A DNA stretch of 64,000 bases from an uncultured Candidatus Saccharibacteria bacterium. GTDB lineage: Bacteria > Patescibacteriota > Saccharimonadia > Saccharimonadales > Saccharimonadaceae. The notes beneath the pieces are model-generated. The model saw only the letters and a list, made by a program, of their open reading frames with translations, searched no databases and was not told the DNA's origin. The stretch lies in the NCBI GenBank assembly GCA_947302125.1, contig CAMYUL010000003.1:32580-96579 (forward strand), given 5' to 3'. Shown one piece after another: positions 20,857 to 30,343 of this stretch; position 1 is the first letter of the stretch; every line of letters starts with the position of its first letter. The position numbers and the translations under genes were made by a program.

Positions 20857-21760
20857 TTTCCTCCTTTTTATTCCGTTTTGAATCTTTTCTCTTACTCATT
20901 TTTCCTGCCGTCATTCCACTATATCTAGCGGCCATATTTGGAATGTACCCAGCCAACACTTTGAAATTCTTGTCCTTCGCGGCACTCTTTAGGACCGACT
21001 TTGCCATCCCACCACCAGCAGAATTTACTCCATATTTGGCAATCTCCGGATTCGCTTTCATAAATTCACCAGTTAGCTTATATCTCTCGTGTAATTCTGA
21101 CAGAGAAAAATCATGAGAATGATAGACTACGGCTTCTGCCACATATCCGATCTTATAGCCGTGCATAATTAATTTATACGCAAAGTACATATCTTCGGAG
21201 ATTGGGAGGTCTTTTCCATCGTACCCACCAAGCTCCTTAAACACGGCGGTAGAAATTGCCCCAGCCGCATCAGAAAAGAAAAAGGTCTTTAGCCCAAGTT
21301 CCGGCAAATCTTCCTTAGACACTACAAAAGACTTTTCCGGATAATTATGTTCCCTGGTATATTTTTCAATATTGTTATATTTTGTCTTCTGTCTAGCATA
21401 TGTCGCCTGCACTTCACCAGCCACAATCGGAGCTATTAACCTACTCAGGAACTTATCATCCTCAATCACTACATCCTGTGACAAGAAGACGATCACTTCT
21501 CCCTTGGCTGACATAGCCGCCTTTTCTCTTACTAAACTATGAGAAAACTTCTCCTTAGGAATTTTTTCAAAAGAAAGCCCAGCCTCATTCATTATCTTCT
21601 CAGTATTGTCATCACTCTCTGTTAGAATATACTTCACTTCTACTAAGCTAACATCTTCCTGGGACTTAAGGGACTTATCAAAATCAAGAATTTCCTTCTC
21701 AGCATTAAAAACTGGGCAAACCACAGAAACAGTATTAACACCCACATTTTCTTTACTCAT
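20849..21760 (-). CDS. GT2 glycosyltransferase (start probably MSKENVG at 21760)
   Basis: VSVVCPVFNAEKEILDFDKSLKSQ, FLSQDVVIEDDKFL. The listed start at 21772 is TTG and overlaps a putative -10 box. Confidence 0.85.
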   Translation of the reverse strand: MSKENVGVNTVSVVCPVFNAEKEILDFDKSLKSQEDVSLVEVKYILTESDDNTEKIMNEAGLSFEKIPKEKFSHSLVREKAAMSAKGEVIVFLSQDVVIEDDKFLSRLIAPIVAGEVQATYARQKTKYNNIEKYTREHNYPEKSFVVSKEDLPELGLKTFFFSDAAGAISTAVFKELGGYDGKDLPISEDMYFAYKLIMHGYKIGYVAEAVVYHSHDFSLSELHERYKLTGEFMKANPEIAKYGVNSAGGGMAKSVLKSAAKDKNFKVLAGYIPNMAARYSGMTAGKMSKRKDSKRNKKEENE

Positions 21761-21822
21761 TACTGCCCACAATTATACCGCAAAAACGTCGGAAAATCAA
21801 CTAGCCATAAGCATCTTCAAGC

Positions 21823-22437
21823 CTACTTTGCGCCACTTTTTCTAAAGACTGCGCCAATTGTTCTAAAGAAGATTTTTACATCTAGGGCAAAGCTCTGGTG
21901 ATCTATATAATAATACTCTAGTTTTAGTCTCTTCTTATAGTCCACATCGCTTCTACCTCTAGTGGTCCAATATCCGGTCATTCCTGGCTTCACCGAATTA
22001 TATTTCTTCGGATCTCCACCATGTTCCTCCAGTTCTCCTGGTACTAACGGCCTCGGCCCAACTACCGACATCTGTCCAATCAGTACATTGAAAAATTGCG
22101 GAATCTCATCTATAGATCCTTTACGGATAATTTTTCCAATCTTCGTAGTCCTTGGGTCGTCCCCCAACTTCTGGTACTCGTCCCATTCCTCTTTATATTT
22201 CTTCTGTTTCAAAAGCTCTTTCAATTTTTTCTCAGCATCCCACACCATTGACCTAAACTTGTAAATCTTGAAAACTTTTCCATTCTTCCCCACTCTTTTT
22301 TGAGAAAAAATCACCCGATGAAAATCGCCAGTGTACATATAACAAATTTTCACAATCAACCAAACTGGCACTAGCACTATCAGCCCAACTAGCCCAATTA
22401 TGATATCAAGAACTCTCTTAAAAAATTTATACACCAT
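21823..22437 (-). CDS. Initiating sugar phosphotransferase (WbaP/bacterial sugar transferase)
   Basis: FFKRVLDIIIGLVGLIVLVP, YKFRSMVWDAE, SIDEIPQFFNVLIGQMSVVGPRPLVP. Confidence 0.93.
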   Translation of the reverse strand: MVYKFFKRVLDIIIGLVGLIVLVPVWLIVKICYMYTGDFHRVIFSQKRVGKNGKVFKIYKFRSMVWDAEKKLKELLKQKKYKEEWDEYQKLGDDPRTTKIGKIIRKGSIDEIPQFFNVLIGQMSVVGPRPLVPGELEEHGGDPKKYNSVKPGMTGYWTTRGRSDVDYKKRLKLEYYYIDHQSFALDVKIFFRTIGAVFRKSGAK

Positions 22438-22559
22438 AACTCTTTCTTGTCACAATTATAGCATGCTTCACATTCAATGCATAATACTTATGCTAAAAAT
22501 CGCAAAACTAATGCAAATCATGCTATAATATATATCAGTTATTACTAACTGGAGTTTTT

Positions 22560-24671
22560 ATGGCAACAAAGAAGAAAACTAAGAATATTGATGGTGTGAA
22601 AAAGACTAAAAAGTCTGCTTCCAAAAAATCATCAAAATCAACCGCCAAGGTCAAAAAGGTCGAAGTCGTTGATAGTATCGTAGAAGACGCAGTCATCGAT
22701 ACCGCACCAAAAGAAACTCATATTAATATCACAGAGGCTAGCGATATTGAGCCCCTCTCCGAAGAAACTCCAGCAGAAGCAGAAGACATCGAAGCCTCCG
22801 CTTCAGAAATCAACGCCGCCATCGTTGATGAACCAGCTATCGTTGTAGATACTCCAGAAGACGCATCCTCCGAAGAAGATGCCGCCATAGACGACGCCAT
22901 AGATGACACCACTGAAGAAGAATCCGAAGTTGTAGAAATTCCAGTCAGTACCAAGGACATCACCGCTGCCATTTCTTCTCCAGTCGATGAAGATTTTACT
23001 GACGACGATGATGATATCGAGGCTCTTATTAGAGACGTCGCCAACGAAGACGAAAAGAAAGAAAAAGAAAACCAGGAAGAATCTTCCAAGGACAAGAAAG
23101 AAGATCCTATGAAAAAATCCAAAAAAGCCCCAAGGAAGGCTAAGCCTTTCCGCATTATTAGCCGCCTTATTGCTATCTTAGCTACCGGCTCCTTGGTCGC
23201 ATTACTTGTTCGTGTTGCCGTTACTGGCATCCTCCCAGACAAATATCTCTGGCCATCCGTCGGTGTAGCAGCCATCTTATCATTCTTCTTAATGTTCAAG
23301 GCCTTCCGCAAGAAAACTCATCTCAAAATGTTAGCCTTTACCGACCTTCTGGGCATCGCCCTCATTGCCGCCGGCATTTTTGGCTTCCTCAAGATTGATG
23401 AAACTATGCGTTTCCTAGACAACAACCTTGACACTGATAAGGAATACAGTATTTATAATGTTATCGTCTCTAAGGAATCTAATTACAATAGCCTCGACGA
23501 CGTCAAGGGCAAAACTTTCCATAGCATTTCCGATTTCGTAGACACCGCTAAACTTGAAGCTGCCGCCAAAGAGCAAGCTAACGCCACTATTTCTTATGAA
23601 GACGGCATCACTTCCCTGCTCAAAAATACCATGAACAGCACTACTTACATCTCCGTCTTGAACTCCGGTACTTATACCGCCACAATCGATAACGACGACT
23701 CCAAAGCCTACGAAAAAGGACTCAAGGTTATCGGCGAGCTCAAAGTCGAAATTGAGAAAACCGAAAAGAGGGGTAGCGGCAACCTTACAGAAGATAGCTT
23801 TGTCGTATTTATTTCCGGTATTGATACCCGTTCTGGAATGATGCTCGATAGAAGCCTTAGCGACGTTAATATCGTCATGGCTGTTAATCCAAAGACTAAG
23901 CATATCTTGCTCGTCGCCGTCCCTCGCGACTACTACGTCCAGCTTCACGGCACCTCCGGGCTTCCAGACAAGCTCACCCATGCTGGCTCTCTCGGTGGCC
24001 TAGATCTTTCCATGGCAACCATCGAAGACCTCCTCGACCTCAAATTCAACCATTATATCCGCGTCAATTTTAACGCTGTAATTAAACTCGTAGATGCTAT
24101 CGGCGGCATCACCGTCTACTCCGACGTTGACTATCCAATTAGCGCTTGGACCAATCGTGGATGTGTCTTCTATCCTGGCAATAATAATCTCGATGGCAAA
24201 TGCGCCCTCGCCTTTGCTCGCGAACGCTACTCTTACCAGACCGGCGACCGCCACCGCGGTGAGAACCAAGAGCAGGTCATCCAAAAAGTTATCGAAAAGG
24301 TCTCAAAGAGCAGTACGCTCATCAGTAGCTACTCCGACATTCTCGATGCCCTCTCCGGCTCCTTCGAAACCAGCATTGCCACCAAGGACATCACTAGTCT
24401 CGTCAATATGCAGCTTTCTGACATGAGCGGCTGGACCGTCGAAACCTACAACCTCGACGGCACCACTGGCGGCGCATACACCTACAGCTACCCATCCCAG
24501 CAGCTTTCAGTCATGTACCCTGATATGAGCACTGTCGAGATCGCCAAAAAGAAAATTGACGCAGTCCTAGAAGGCGTTGACTACGTCGATCCAGCAACCG
24601 AAGCTACTGAAGCTACCGAGACAAGTAGCACCAAGTCCAGCAGCTCAACTAATACCACCACTAAGAGGTAA
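22560..24671 (+). CDS. LytR-CpsA-Psr (LCP) family cell-wall polymer ligase with long charged N-terminal region
   Basis: FISGIDTRSGMMLDRSLSDVNIVMAVNPKTKHILLVAVPRDYYV, CALAFARERYSYQTGDRHRGENQEQVI. Confidence 0.92.
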   Translation: MATKKKTKNIDGVKKTKKSASKKSSKSTAKVKKVEVVDSIVEDAVIDTAPKETHINITEASDIEPLSEETPAEAEDIEASASEINAAIVDEPAIVVDTPEDASSEEDAAIDDAIDDTTEEESEVVEIPVSTKDITAAISSPVDEDFTDDDDDIEALIRDVANEDEKKEKENQEESSKDKKEDPMKKSKKAPRKAKPFRIISRLIAILATGSLVALLVRVAVTGILPDKYLWPSVGVAAILSFFLMFKAFRKKTHLKMLAFTDLLGIALIAAGIFGFLKIDETMRFLDNNLDTDKEYSIYNVIVSKESNYNSLDDVKGKTFHSISDFVDTAKLEAAAKEQANATISYEDGITSLLKNTMNSTTYISVLNSGTYTATIDNDDSKAYEKGLKVIGELKVEIEKTEKRGSGNLTEDSFVVFISGIDTRSGMMLDRSLSDVNIVMAVNPKTKHILLVAVPRDYYVQLHGTSGLPDKLTHAGSLGGLDLSMATIEDLLDLKFNHYIRVNFNAVIKLVDAIGGITVYSDVDYPISAWTNRGCVFYPGNNNLDGKCALAFARERYSYQTGDRHRGENQEQVIQKVIEKVSKSSTLISSYSDILDALSGSFETSIATKDITSLVNMQLSDMSGWTVETYNLDGTTGGAYTYSYPSQQLSVMYPDMSTVEIAKKKIDAVLEGVDYVDPATEATEATETSSTKSSSSTNTTTKR

Positions 24672-24683
24672 GGAAACTTAAAT

Positions 24684-25172
24684 ATGCTCTCTATCATTTA
24701 TAGTTCCCTCCTTGTCTTCCTCGTCTCCATGGTACCTATTATTGAGCTCCGTGGCGCCATTCCTATCGGCGTTGCCCTTGGTCTTCCTGAGCCCGTCGCT
24801 CTTATTATTGCCGTCATCGGCAACCTCATCCCCGTCCCTTTCGTCTACAAATTCTCTCGCAACATCCTCGAATACGGCAAGAATAGCTGCAGTATCCGCT
24901 GGTTCAAGAAATTCTGCACCTGGGTCTTAAAGAAAGGCGAAAAGGCCGGCAAAAAGCTCCAGAAAAAGACTGGCGACAGTATTTATCTTGCTCTTTTCCT
25001 CTTTGTCGGCATTCCTATTCCTGGCACCGGCGCCTGGACTGGCACCCTCGCCGCCTCTATGCTCGACCTTGATTACAAGAAGACCGTTCGCGCCATCATG
25101 TGCGGCGTCCTCCTAGCTGGCGCTATCATGCTTGCCATTTCCTTCGGCCTCTTCAAGGTCATCTTCGGCTAA
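24684..25172 (+). CDS. Small multidrug export family membrane protein (PF06695-like)
   Basis: PIIELRGAIPIGVALGLP, GIPIPGTGAWTGTLAASML. Confidence 0.8.
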   Translation: MLSIIYSSLLVFLVSMVPIIELRGAIPIGVALGLPEPVALIIAVIGNLIPVPFVYKFSRNILEYGKNSCSIRWFKKFCTWVLKKGEKAGKKLQKKTGDSIYLALFLFVGIPIPGTGAWTGTLAASMLDLDYKKTVRAIMCGVLLAGAIMLAISFGLFKVIFG

Positions 25173-25205
25173 TTCGGACCAAATCTATGCTATAATAGTG
25201 TAAGT

Positions 25206-25281
25206 GCCGCTGTAGCTCAGTTGGTAGAGCAGCTCATTCGTAACGAGCAGGTCACAGGTTCGATCCCTGCCAGCGGCTCCA
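25206..25281 (+). tRNA. tRNA-Thr(CGT), CCA encoded
   Basis: Acceptor GCCGCTG/CAGCGGC, D-arm AGCTCAGTTGGTAGAGC, anticodon loop TTCGTAA, T-loop TTCGATC, 3' TCCA. Confidence 0.93.
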
Positions 25282-25358
25282 AACAGCCTAAAACCAGGCA
25301 AAAAGGGTTGTCAAATCTTCCCTAGTAGTGTATAATAAACCTACAATCTTTACAGGTT

Positions 25359-25435
25359 GGATTCGTAGCTCAGTTGGTTAGAGCGCCGCCCTGTCACGGC
25401 GGAGGTCGCGAGTTCGAGTCTCGTCGGATCCGCCA
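25359..25435 (+). tRNA. tRNA-Asp(GTC), CCA encoded
   Basis: Acceptor GGATTCG/CGGATCC, anticodon loop CTGTCAC, T-arm GCGAGTTCGAGTCTCGT, 3' GCCA; preceded by TTGTCA-N17-TATAAT. Confidence 0.95.
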
Positions 25436-25464
25436 TTTTTTATTCCCTGAAATTTCGGCATTTA

Positions 25465-25627
25465 AAAAATGTCAGTGCATATCAAGGCTGAATTGAAGTT
25501 GTAGTGAAAGTTTAATAGTTTATGAAATTCGTCAGTGCATATCAAGGCTGAATTGAAGTCAAAATGACAACTTTAGTGTCATTTTGACAATTCACCTTGC
25601 ACTGACAATTTTATAAACTATTAAACT
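25465..25627. repeat. Quasi-palindromic element A3 (partial left arm, left arm, loop, right arm)
   Basis: GTCAGTGCATATCAAGGCTGAATTGAAG twice, then AAAATGACAACTTTAGTGTCATTTTGACAATTCACCTTGCACTGACAATTTTATAAACTATTAAACT. Confidence 0.95.
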
Positions 25628-25641
25628 GTCAAATTTATAGA

Positions 25642-26847
25642 TTATCCAACACTATTAACCAAGCTGTAAATCGGCAATAGCACTGCAAGCACAATAAATC
25701 CAATAAGAAGCGCCATCACTACCATCAGAATCGGCTCAATCATCGTAGAGATTGCCGCAATCTGTTCATCAAGCTCATCTTCATATACTTGCGCTGCCTT
25801 GCCTAGCATTTCGTCAATCTTACCAGACTCCTCACCAATCGAAGACATCTGTGGCACTAGCGGCATCATATATTTCTTATCTTTAAGCGCTTCAGAAAGT
25901 GGCTTACCTGCCTGGACCTTTTCCATGGCCAAGGTAATCTGCTCTTCGTAGACCACGTTATTTGTAGCCTCTCCAGCCATTCTCATCGAATCTAGCAGCG
26001 AAACACCAGTAGATAGCAACATCTGCATAGTACGCGCAAAACGTGCATTGTAAAGCCTTAGCATCAGCTTTTTAAATATTGGCACGTTTAATTTTAGTAC
26101 TGCCATCCATCTAATGCCAGTCTCTGTTTTCTTAAACTGCAAGAATAGCCAAACGATTAAGATCAAAGACGCTACCAGCACATACCATCTTTCTAGGATA
26201 AACTTCTCTACCCCTACTAGAATCACTGTTGCGCCAGGAAGCTCCTGACCCATATCAAGATATAGTTTCTCTACCTGTGGCACCACCATCACCAACATAA
26301 AGACTACTACGGCTATAATTACACCAAGCACAATCCCTGGATAAATCATCGCGCCGCGAATCTTAGAAATCATATTGTCGTCTTTTTCCTGCTGATCAGC
26401 TAGACGCTTCAAAGCTAGATCGAGAGTACCGGAAGCCTCACCAGCTTGGATCAAAGATAGATAAACCTTGTTGAATACCTCTGGATGCTTAGAACAGGCT
26501 TCCATCAAGGTCTTACCTGCTTCCACCTGCGACATGATATCTTCAATCACTCTACGCATTGGCTTACTCTCAGTTTGGTCAACTAGAGTTCTCAGCGCAT
26601 TAGAAAGCGGCAAGCCTGCACCAATCAGTGTCGCAAACTGCCTAGTGAAAACAATCCTATCTTTTGCTTTTACTTTAGAAGAAAGCTTGCCAAGAAGGCC
26701 GCCAGTATCTTCCTCTTCTACTGTATCCGGTACATAACCTTGGTCAAGCAAAAGTTTACCCGCTGCACGCTCATTCTCAGCCTGAATTACCCCCTTAATT
26801 GTCTTTCCAGTCTTACTGTCCTTTGCTTTGTAGGTAAACCTTCTCAT
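25642..26847 (-). CDS. pilC: Type IV pilus inner-membrane platform protein PilC/GspF
   Basis: FTYKAKDSKTGKTIKGVIQAENE, FTRQFATLIGAGLPL, ARFARTMQMLLSTGVSLLDSM. Confidence 0.95.
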   Translation of the reverse strand: MRRFTYKAKDSKTGKTIKGVIQAENERAAGKLLLDQGYVPDTVEEEDTGGLLGKLSSKVKAKDRIVFTRQFATLIGAGLPLSNALRTLVDQTESKPMRRVIEDIMSQVEAGKTLMEACSKHPEVFNKVYLSLIQAGEASGTLDLALKRLADQQEKDDNMISKIRGAMIYPGIVLGVIIAVVVFMLVMVVPQVEKLYLDMGQELPGATVILVGVEKFILERWYVLVASLILIVWLFLQFKKTETGIRWMAVLKLNVPIFKKLMLRLYNARFARTMQMLLSTGVSLLDSMRMAGEATNNVVYEEQITLAMEKVQAGKPLSEALKDKKYMMPLVPQMSSIGEESGKIDEMLGKAAQVYEDELDEQIAAISTMIEPILMVVMALLIGFIVLAVLLPIYSLVNSVG

Positions 26848-26849
26848 AT

Positions 26850-28121
26850 TTATCCTTTAGCTAGTCTCTTGAACTCATTCGGATCAACCGCAAATTCTAG
26901 AGCGCTATCATAAGTAATTGTACCCTGATTTACTAATTTCGCCAAGGTCCTATCCATTGTCTGCATACCTTCATTCACGCCGGTCTGAATAGCCGTATCG
27001 AGCTGATGAGTCTTACCCTCACGGATAATAGATCTTACAGCCGTATTTGCTACTAGGACTTCGCATGCTGCAATACGTCCACCGCCAATTGCTGGCACCA
27101 GCCTCTGAGAACATACTGCCATCAAGATCGACGCAAGCTGCGACCTAATCTGTGGCTGTTGCTCAGCTGGGAACACGTCAATCATACGGTCGATAGACTG
27201 TGCTGCTGAGTTAGTGTGAAGCGTTGCAAACACTAAGTGACCGGTCTCTGCAATCGTAATTGCACTCTGCATCGTCTCAAGGTCACGCATCTCACCCAGA
27301 AGCACTACATCTGGATCTTGGCGAAGCACCGACTTCAAAGCTCTCTGGAACGAGAATGTATCATAGTGCACTTCCCTCTGTACAATTACTGATTTCTTTG
27401 ACTTGTGCGCAAACTCGATTGGATCCTCAATTGTAATAATGTGTAGAGATTTCTCCTGGTTGATCTTATCAATCAACGCTGCAAGTGTAGTAGACTTACC
27501 AGAACCAGTAGGACCAGTCACTAGCACTAATCCTCTTGGATAATCCGCAAACGTAGAAATCACCTGAGGAAGACCAAGATCATTTAGGGTTGGCATCTTA
27601 TTTGGAATCAAACGAAATGCCGCCGCCAGATTTCCTCTTTCCTGGAAAGCGTTAACACGGAACCTAGCTATTGTACCAAAGGCAAACGAGTAGTCAAACT
27701 CTTTGTCCTTTGCAAGCGTATCTCTCTGTTCGGAATCAAGCGTAGAAAATACTAATTTTTGGACAACTTCTTCTGTCAAAGTTGACATTCCAGCAATCGG
27801 AATCAAAGCGCCATCTACGCGCAAAATCGGAGGAAGTCCTACCTGAATATGTAAATCGGATGCGTTCCTTTTTACACACTCTTCGAGGAGGGTCTCAATA
27901 CGTACGTCTTTCTTCACTTCTGCAGCTGCTGTCGCAACTTCCATTTCTGACATTACCTGAGCTGACGTATCAGCTGACACAGCTGGCGCTGCTGGAGTCG
28001 TTGGAGCTGCTGGAGCCGGAGCCGGAGCGGCTGGCATCACAGGCTGAGCCCCCATTTGAGGTTGTTGTGTTGTTGGAGCAGCTGGTTGTGCTCCCATCAT
28101 AGGTTGCCCACTATTATCCAT
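26850..28121 (-). CDS. pilT: Pilus retraction ATPase PilT
   Basis: ASDLHIQVGLPPILRVDG, VTGPTGSGKSTTLAALID, QREVHYDTFSFQRALKSVLRQDPDVVLLGEMRD. Confidence 0.95.
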   Translation of the reverse strand: MDNSGQPMMGAQPAAPTTQQPQMGAQPVMPAAPAPAPAAPTTPAAPAVSADTSAQVMSEMEVATAAAEVKKDVRIETLLEECVKRNASDLHIQVGLPPILRVDGALIPIAGMSTLTEEVVQKLVFSTLDSEQRDTLAKDKEFDYSFAFGTIARFRVNAFQERGNLAAAFRLIPNKMPTLNDLGLPQVISTFADYPRGLVLVTGPTGSGKSTTLAALIDKINQEKSLHIITIEDPIEFAHKSKKSVIVQREVHYDTFSFQRALKSVLRQDPDVVLLGEMRDLETMQSAITIAETGHLVFATLHTNSAAQSIDRMIDVFPAEQQPQIRSQLASILMAVCSQRLVPAIGGGRIAACEVLVANTAVRSIIREGKTHQLDTAIQTGVNEGMQTMDRTLAKLVNQGTITYDSALEFAVDPNEFKRLAKG

Positions 28122-28127
28122 ATATAC

Positions 28128-28133
28128 ATTATA
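28128..28133 (-). promoter_or_regulatory. -10 box TATAAT 6 nt upstream of pilT ATG (leaderless)
   Basis: Minus strand TATAATGTATATATG. Confidence 0.6.
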
Positions 28134-28172
28134 GCATAAACACTATATTTTCATCAATAGAAAAGCCGCGAT

Positions 28173-29936
28173 TTATGCTAGGTCGGACGCGACCCTATTT
28201 ACCTCTTCCATGGTCGTCACTCCAGACAAGGCCTTTAGCATACCATCTTGCCTCATCGTCACCGTTCCCTTCGCCTTTGCAACCTTCATAATATCATTAG
28301 CCGTTGCGTGCGACACGATCAACTTTTGGATGTCTTCATCGACCGTAATTGTCTCATAAAGACCTGCGCGACCCTTATATCCACCAGGAGAGTCCTTATC
28401 GTCAAAACCTTTAACTAGCGTATATCCTGTTTGAGAAATCACTGGCAGTCCAGTGTAGCCCAAGCTTTCCGATACCACCGGCACTTGGTCCTGACTCTTC
28501 GGCAAAAGATCTCCAAGCACGTCATTTAGCTCCTTCGTCTGGAGCTCCGATGAAGTGTACGAAGTTCTCTTCTCTGTCACTCGGCGCACCAACCTCTGAC
28601 CAATCACCGTATTAAGTGTTGATGCAATCAAGAATGGTTCAATTCCCATTTCAATCAAACGTGGCAAAATACCTGCCGCCGAATTCGTATGCAGTGTCGA
28701 GAATACTAAGTGACCAGTCAGTGCCGCCTGCACTGCCAGGTTCGCCGTTTCCGAGTCACGAATCTCACCGACCATCACTACGTCTGGATCCTGACGCAAA
28801 ATCGAGCGAAGCCCCGAAGCAAACGTCAGTCCAGCATCTGTATTTACCTGAATCTGGTTCACACCGTCCATCTTGTATTCTACTGGGTCCTCAAGCGTCA
28901 CAATGTTAATCTTTACATCTTTAATCTTCTTAATTAACGCATACAAAGTTGTAGACTTACCAGAACCCGTAGGACCAGATGTCAGAATCATCCCATTCGG
29001 CTTAGAAATACCATCCAGTACCATTCTTAGCGCCCGGCCAGTCATACCCATTTGCTCAATATCCATCGTCGTTCCAGTTTTATCAAGCAGACGAATCACC
29101 ACCTGCTCGCCCCATACTACTGGCGCAATCGCAATACGCAAATCGACTTCCTTATCGCCTACCGCCACTGTAAATTGACCGTCTTGCGGCACACGGTGCT
29201 CATCAATTTTCAGGTCGGACAAAATTTTTATACGGGACACCAATGCTGGCTCAATCGACTTAGGCAGCTCCATCACCTGGCGCAACACACCATCAATCCT
29301 ACACCTAATCACTAGCGACTCTTCTAGTGGCTCGATGTGAATATCCGAAGCTTTCGACTTCACCGCAAAGTCCAAAATTGACGTCAATGCCTTAGAAATT
29401 GGTGAGTCCTGTGTAATCGTTTTTACATCTGACGAAGCTTGCCTTGCAACTTCCTCATTAGTAGATTTAACCGCCTGCTTAACGCTCGAGAAATCGCCCA
29501 CATACTGCGACAATACCTGTCTGATTCCCTCTTCCGAGGACATCACAGCTTTAATTGGTCGTCCAGTCAAAGTCGCCAAATAATCCGTCGCCTGAACATT
29601 GGTAACGTCAATCATCGCGACAACTAGCGTGCCACTCACTTCCCCAACTGGCACTACCATACTTCTTGTCGCTACATCTTGTGGAAGATTAAGCAGCACC
29701 TCACGGTCCATCGTCACATTCTTTAGGTCTACATACTGAACACCAATCACCACTGCCGTAGCGTGCGCCACCATCTCATTGTTCACGATTCCCTTAGACG
29801 TTAGATATGCAATCAGTGGCTGTTTAGTCTTTTGTACTTCATCTTGCGCGCTCTTAACTAAGGCTGGATCCGCCAGCCCTTCGTCTACCAGTAGTTTTAC
29901 TACCTTATCTTGAGTTTCGCGAGTTAGAAGCGCCAT
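28173..29936 (-). CDS. pilB: Pilus extension ATPase PilB/GspE
   Basis: KASDIHIEPLEESLVIRCRIDGVL, LTSGPTGSGKSTTLYALIKK, RSILRQDPDVVMVGEIRDSETA. Confidence 0.95.
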   Translation of the reverse strand: MALLTRETQDKVVKLLVDEGLADPALVKSAQDEVQKTKQPLIAYLTSKGIVNNEMVAHATAVVIGVQYVDLKNVTMDREVLLNLPQDVATRSMVVPVGEVSGTLVVAMIDVTNVQATDYLATLTGRPIKAVMSSEEGIRQVLSQYVGDFSSVKQAVKSTNEEVARQASSDVKTITQDSPISKALTSILDFAVKSKASDIHIEPLEESLVIRCRIDGVLRQVMELPKSIEPALVSRIKILSDLKIDEHRVPQDGQFTVAVGDKEVDLRIAIAPVVWGEQVVIRLLDKTGTTMDIEQMGMTGRALRMVLDGISKPNGMILTSGPTGSGKSTTLYALIKKIKDVKINIVTLEDPVEYKMDGVNQIQVNTDAGLTFASGLRSILRQDPDVVMVGEIRDSETANLAVQAALTGHLVFSTLHTNSAAGILPRLIEMGIEPFLIASTLNTVIGQRLVRRVTEKRTSYTSSELQTKELNDVLGDLLPKSQDQVPVVSESLGYTGLPVISQTGYTLVKGFDDKDSPGGYKGRAGLYETITVDEDIQKLIVSHATANDIMKVAKAKGTVTMRQDGMLKALSGVTTMEEVNRVASDLA

Positions 29937-30343
29937 TACTCCCCCTCTTGAATAATGATCACTGTGTCTTGAGTATTATCTTGTGTATTCTGCTGTTCTG
30001 ACTCTTGCCCCTGTGCCTGCTCTTGTTGTGAATTCTCATTGTTATTAACATCGCCACCATGAGGAATTCCACGGCCGCATACTGCAAGCTCTTCATCGGA
30101 GAGTTTACCATCCTGATCCTGGTCCACACAGTTACCTACATAGACTTCGACCGTTGGGTTGATTGCTTCCATATTAAATACCTCAGGGTCTGGTATTGCT
30201 AGTCCTGGCTCTACCACCTGAATATTTTTGAAGCTCACCATCTTATCGTTTGGATCACCAAGCAACATATTACAAAGAATCGCTGCAACTACCGTTCCCA
30301 CAGTTGCCACCATTATTACGGTTAAAATATCCGATTTCTTCAT
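29936..30343 (-). CDS. Small membrane-anchored pilus-locus protein with EF-hand-like loop
   Basis: N-terminal TM; CVDQDQDGKLSDEELAVC. Confidence 0.6.
   Translation of the reverse strand: MKKSDILTVIMVATVGTVVAAILCNMLLGDPNDKMVSFKNIQVVEPGLAIPDPEVFNMEAINPTVEVYVGNCVDQDQDGKLSDEELAVCGRGIPHGGDVNNNENSQQEQAQGQESEQQNTQDNTQDTVIIIQEGE

Noticed and set aside
22718-24284. Minus-strand ORFs within the LCP gene
   Set aside because: Shadow ORFs from codon bias opposite a well-supported CDS.
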